A stretch of DNA of 64,000 bases from an uncultured Flavobacteriaceae bacterium (lineage in GTDB: Bacteria > Bacteroidota > Bacteroidia > Flavobacteriales > Flavobacteriaceae), in the NCBI GenBank assembly GCA_947487895.1, contig CANKYF010000003.1, positions 310,001-374,000 on the forward strand. The letters run 5' to 3'. The notes beneath the pieces were generated by a model. It saw only the letters and a program-made list of their open reading frames with translations, ran no database searches and was not told the origin of the DNA. Every line of letters begins with the position of its first letter. Position 1 is the first letter of the stretch. Position numbers and translations under genes: made by a program. Positions 60,867-64,000 of the stretch are shown here, in pieces.

Positions 60867-63800
60867 TTATTGTGGTGACCCACCACTATTACGGTAATGG
60901 TATTCGTTCTCACTCAATACATGCCCATTGGCATCCATGATTTGCTTAAGCCTGTTGAATGCGTCATACTCATAGTACATGGTATAACCTCTTGGGTCTG
61001 TGACACTGGTGACGCCTATTAGTGGATCGTAGGTATAGGTAGTAATTTGTGCATTGTTTAATGCTGTATGCGCTCTTATGTCTGCCAGTTTTTGGCGTAA
61101 GGTGCCTTCGTCTCCTTGATAATTCATACTGCCGTTAGAATTGATGATATCTATAGTTCTATCGTCATCTGTATCTGAAGCATTTTCGGCTGCATTAATT
61201 AAACTCATTACTGTTAAAGCATCATCATGAGTAAAGTTTTCTATCTTGGCTATAGGGTATTGATTATTATAGCCCCAGATATAATATATATGTGCACCAT
61301 CCTTTTGGCTTACTTCTACTGGGTTGCCAAAATCATTATACCTGTGATATTCCAGTTGGTCTTTTAAGGTGTTAGAGGTAGCATGGTATACCCCTTTTAG
61401 GCTTTGAACATCGTTAGGTACCACTAAATTATTAGTACCCCATTCCTTAAAGTTGGTACGTTGCAGGCTTATCAGCTCATCGGTGTTTGCTATACCATCT
61501 TCATTTTCATCTTTATAGACCTCGGTTTGTATTGGAGTTGCCATTTGGTGCAGGTCATCATCCTTTAATCTATGAATGGCTGTAAGATTGTTTACAGTAC
61601 CTCCTGTAATAACACTATCGTCCTGTAAGGTGGTAGCTGTTTTTATATCATCTGGATAGAGCGTTTTAGTGATTATTGATTTAGAATCGCTAGTCGTTAC
61701 AACTACCTTAGAAGGCTGGTAATTTTTACTGTTGGTATTATAACTATAATTGATGGTTTTTGCAATAGGATCTGTTCCATAACTATTGTATGTAGTATCT
61801 ATGGTTTGATCTAAATGCCACCATTGGCTTTTTATTTTGTAATCACTGTACTTCACAATGTCTTCCCATGTGGATCTACATCCAATGCCTGTTGTACATG
61901 GAGAAGCACTATAAAGTTTATCTTCACTATTACCATGACTTCTGCTTAACCCGTACATGTATGGTTGATAACTATCCACAGAATAATTATTTACCAATTT
62001 AGAGAGTAGTGTTCCTGAGCTATTGTACACCTCTTGTTGCAACAGTTGGCCATTGTCTAAATGTACTTCATTGGGTATGGTGGTACCGTAATCGGCCACA
62101 GTCTCTAATTGGTTTTGGTAATTATATACCGTTTTACCTAAGGTAATACCCTGACTATCTATTTTAGACACCGTTACCTGATCATAACCTATTGATTTTC
62201 CATTGGCAGAACTTGCCACAGGTATAATTGGTGAACTTGAATAAGATTTACCCACTGAAATAACTCTTATTTTATTAGCTGTTTGCCCTCCAATAGGATT
62301 ATGTAATTCCTGATATGCTTCATAATCATGAATTTTAGCCTTTCCATATTGAATAGGGGATAACAGCTTTCCTGATGATTTTGTCACCAAGGTTTGGTCA
62401 TAAGGCAAAAGGTCGGGGTCGTTTTCATATTTAAAACCTTCGCGGGTATAATCGTAATGTGTTGTTTCTGTTAACGTGCCGTCTGAATCGTAATTTTTTA
62501 TCTCTTTGACCCGTAAGCCTCCTCCCAATTGATAATCAAACTCTGTTAGCTCTTTTTGTCTTAAGTCCACATAATTTGCAGTGAATTCGGTGAAAGATGA
62601 AGAACTTGTATTTTGTATTTCTAAAATATAGTCACCAGCTGGAAGTTTTACGCCTTGAACGGATTTAAAACTGGAACTAAATTGTGAGTCTGGTACAAAA
62701 GCTAATACTTGAGTGCCATCTTGTCGTTTTAGAATACCTTTAGCGCCAGCAGTCCAAATATCGACTTTAAATTCTAAACGCACTCTTGCACCATGAGCTA
62801 GTGTAAACGATTTTGAAAGCCCTGTGTTTGATTGTTGACCATACGCTTGTATGTAAATTTCTTTTTCTGTGAATTCATATACGGGGGTCTCAGGACCTTC
62901 GGGTAAACTTGTGACTGCTATACTTGCATTATCAGTTGTTTGCCACGCAGCAAATTTAGCCGCTGTATATTTTTTATAAAAATTCCCATATCTATTGGTT
63001 TCCAAGATAAATTCGGTCTTTCCTTTGGTAGGATAGATAATACTCTTTAAGGAATATATTTTATTTAAAGTTGTATCAACCGCATGATGCAAATATTCAT
63101 AGTTAAAGTGATTATGACCAGGGCTAGGTGGTACACGTTCATAAGTACTAAAATCAGTAACTATGGGATCTATGATAGGTGTATTAACATTACCATTAAG
63201 GAATTCAGTACCGTATTCATGCCTTTGGTTTGTTATTTCAAAATAGGGTGTATTACTTTCAATATCTATATCTAATGGAGTAGATTGTAATATTTCAAAT
63301 TTATTTTCTTGTTTGCCCCAATACCCCCAATGGTCAGTATTATTAGAGTTTTTAGCTATTGGAAATATCGTTGAAGGTCTTTCTACATACTCAAAAACAT
63401 GAGGGTTTTTATAGGTTTTAATCCCATTTACTTCGGTGTATTCTGTAAGCTTTTCTAATGATAATTTACTAGTATTTGTAGATATTGAATTTTGGTTTGT
63501 TGTATTCACATATGTATACTCAAACTCAAATCCTTTTATAAACTTATTGTTTTTATCATATATCTCTATTTTGGATAGCACCTGTGGAATTCCTCCAGCA
63601 GGTTGCAGATCAAATCTATCGGTAGTTATGAATTTTACATACCCCTCATCAAAATCTATACGGGTTAAGTAAATATCATCTATATATTCTGTAGTACTTA
63701 TTTCATTGCCAACGCCTCCTTTTATTGGAAGGTGATGATCTATCAATATAACATTTGGATCTTCTGACGTAAAGAAAATACTATTAATATTTAATGTGGA

Positions 63801-64000
63801 GTTGTAGGATTTAAATGATGGTGTTTGAATTCGGCCATTATTCAAATAACTAAAATTTACTTCCTTATTAGTATTAGATTTTATTTTTTTGAGCATCCAA
63901 GAACTTATAGTCTTTTCAACTGGAACATTGGAAGAATTGACTAAAGAATGAATTGATTTAGTAACAAGTTCATCAAAAGTATAAATATTGCCTTTTAAAT
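60867..64000 (-). CDS. Large YD/RHS-repeat protein (3' part; 5' end beyond right edge)
   Basis: The frame stays open from the stop at 60867 to the edge at 64000, about 1044 residues; an internal ATG at 63896 is not the true start, since translation before it ('VEKTISSWMLKKIKSNTNKE') continues smoothly. Features: an N-terminal TcaC/insecticidal-toxin-like part ('DHWGYWGKQENKFEILQSTP', 'GLRVKEIKNYDSDGTLTETT'), a jelly-roll-like insertion ('VRLEFKVDIWTAGAKGILKR'), and C-terminal YD repeats ('YTYDPLIGVTSVTDPRGYTM', 'YYEYDAFNRLKQIMDANGHV'). No tip domain: it ends right after the YD repeats, so it probably builds one half of a shell completed by the next YD protein. Confidence 0.85.
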   Translation of the reverse strand, partial: LKGNIYTFDELVTKSIHSLVNSSNVPVEKTISSWMLKKIKSNTNKEVNFSYLNNGRIQTPSFKSYNSTLNINSIFFTSEDPNVILIDHHLPIKGGVGNEISTTEYIDDIYLTRIDFDEGYVKFITTDRFDLQPAGGIPQVLSKIEIYDKNNKFIKGFEFEYTYVNTTNQNSISTNTSKLSLEKLTEYTEVNGIKTYKNPHVFEYVERPSTIFPIAKNSNNTDHWGYWGKQENKFEILQSTPLDIDIESNTPYFEITNQRHEYGTEFLNGNVNTPIIDPIVTDFSTYERVPPSPGHNHFNYEYLHHAVDTTLNKIYSLKSIIYPTKGKTEFILETNRYGNFYKKYTAAKFAAWQTTDNASIAVTSLPEGPETPVYEFTEKEIYIQAYGQQSNTGLSKSFTLAHGARVRLEFKVDIWTAGAKGILKRQDGTQVLAFVPDSQFSSSFKSVQGVKLPAGDYILEIQNTSSSSFTEFTANYVDLRQKELTEFDYQLGGGLRVKEIKNYDSDGTLTETTHYDYTREGFKYENDPDLLPYDQTLVTKSSGKLLSPIQYGKAKIHDYEAYQELHNPIGGQTANKIRVISVGKSYSSSPIIPVASSANGKSIGYDQVTVSKIDSQGITLGKTVYNYQNQLETVADYGTTIPNEVHLDNGQLLQQEVYNSSGTLLSKLVNNYSVDSYQPYMYGLSRSHGNSEDKLYSASPCTTGIGCRSTWEDIVKYSDYKIKSQWWHLDQTIDTTYNSYGTDPIAKTINYSYNTNSKNYQPSKVVVTTSDSKSIITKTLYPDDIKTATTLQDDSVITGGTVNNLTAIHRLKDDDLHQMATPIQTEVYKDENEDGIANTDELISLQRTNFKEWGTNNLVVPNDVQSLKGVYHATSNTLKDQLEYHRYNDFGNPVEVSQKDGAHIYYIWGYNNQYPIAKIENFTHDDALTVMSLINAAENASDTDDDRTIDIINSNGSMNYQGDEGTLRQKLADIRAHTALNNAQITTYTYDPLIGVTSVTDPRGYTMYYEYDAFNRLKQIMDANGHVLSENEYHYRNSGGSPQ

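Overview
The window is a piece of a low-GC chromosome from a member of the Bacteroidota, almost certainly a marine-type Flavobacteriaceae. This rests on what is visible: SusC/SusD-type proteins, a membrane-anchored AraC regulator, a PID-CTERM sorting tail, Bacteroidota promoter boxes (TTG ... TAnnTTTG), near absence of Shine-Dalgarno sequences, and Bacteroidota-type versions of LpxH, L32 and thymidine kinase. All taxonomy here is inference from protein and promoter style.

Layout. 1-5.4 kb: the 3' part of a polysaccharide-utilisation-like locus, all on the minus strand (GH2 beta-galactosidase running off the left edge with a GTG start, a SusD-like lipoprotein with an extra N-terminal domain, a 7TM-AraC regulator, an SRPBCC protein). 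5.5-20.3 kb: tRNA-Ala(GGC) and ordinary chromosomal genes (serine hydrolase, AhpD-like proteins, TetR, UspA, MATE pump, QueD with a 34-aa membrane peptide in front, LpxH followed by a protein made of three TonB-plug-like repeats, hydrolases, an osmC-recJ-unknown-MFS operon, a GIY-YIG nuclease bracketed by REP-like palindromes). 20.5-20.8 kb: a decayed copy of the uracil-DNA glycosylase gene found intact at 29.3 kb.

20.9-28.3 kb is the most unusual pair. A SusC-like outer-membrane beta-barrel protein has its CarboxypepD-like domain but no recognisable plug domain. The next gene, 4 bp downstream, encodes a 1522-residue alpha-2-macroglobulin with an intact thioester (GCFEQ) that carries a complete SusC-type CarboxypepD + plug module inserted where the protease bait region of such proteins normally lies. 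The two genes look like a receptor whose plug has been moved into a protease-trap partner.

28.4-48.8 kb: housekeeping genes (rsmI, tdk-alr, mscL, asd, prolyl oligopeptidase, a yceD-rpmF unit ended by a terminator and then fabH-accB-accC behind a large palindrome, pdxA, ribE, a PID-CTERM protein, a large FAD/Fe-S oxidoreductase). 48.9-52.9 kb: a six-gene overlapping operon for a type II secretion / type IV pilus-like machine (GspF, three pseudopilin-like proteins including one fused to a bactofilin-like beta-helix, a GspC/PilP-like protein, a lipoprotein) without secretin or ATPase.

53.2-64 kb: a polymorphic YD/Rhs toxin locus on the minus strand. Two large YD-repeat proteins (the first entering from beyond the right edge) flank a small lipocalin-like protein; the second ends in a putative HExxH (M91-like) metallopeptidase tip followed by a lipoprotein immunity candidate. 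Downstream lie two displaced tip-immunity cassettes: one still carrying about 310 bp nearly identical to the main rhs core, and one start-less ADP-ribosyltransferase-like tip. Each cassette ends in the same roughly 130-220 bp spacer repeat, which begins exactly at the immunity stop codon in two of the three. This looks like a stockpile of exchangeable toxin tips.
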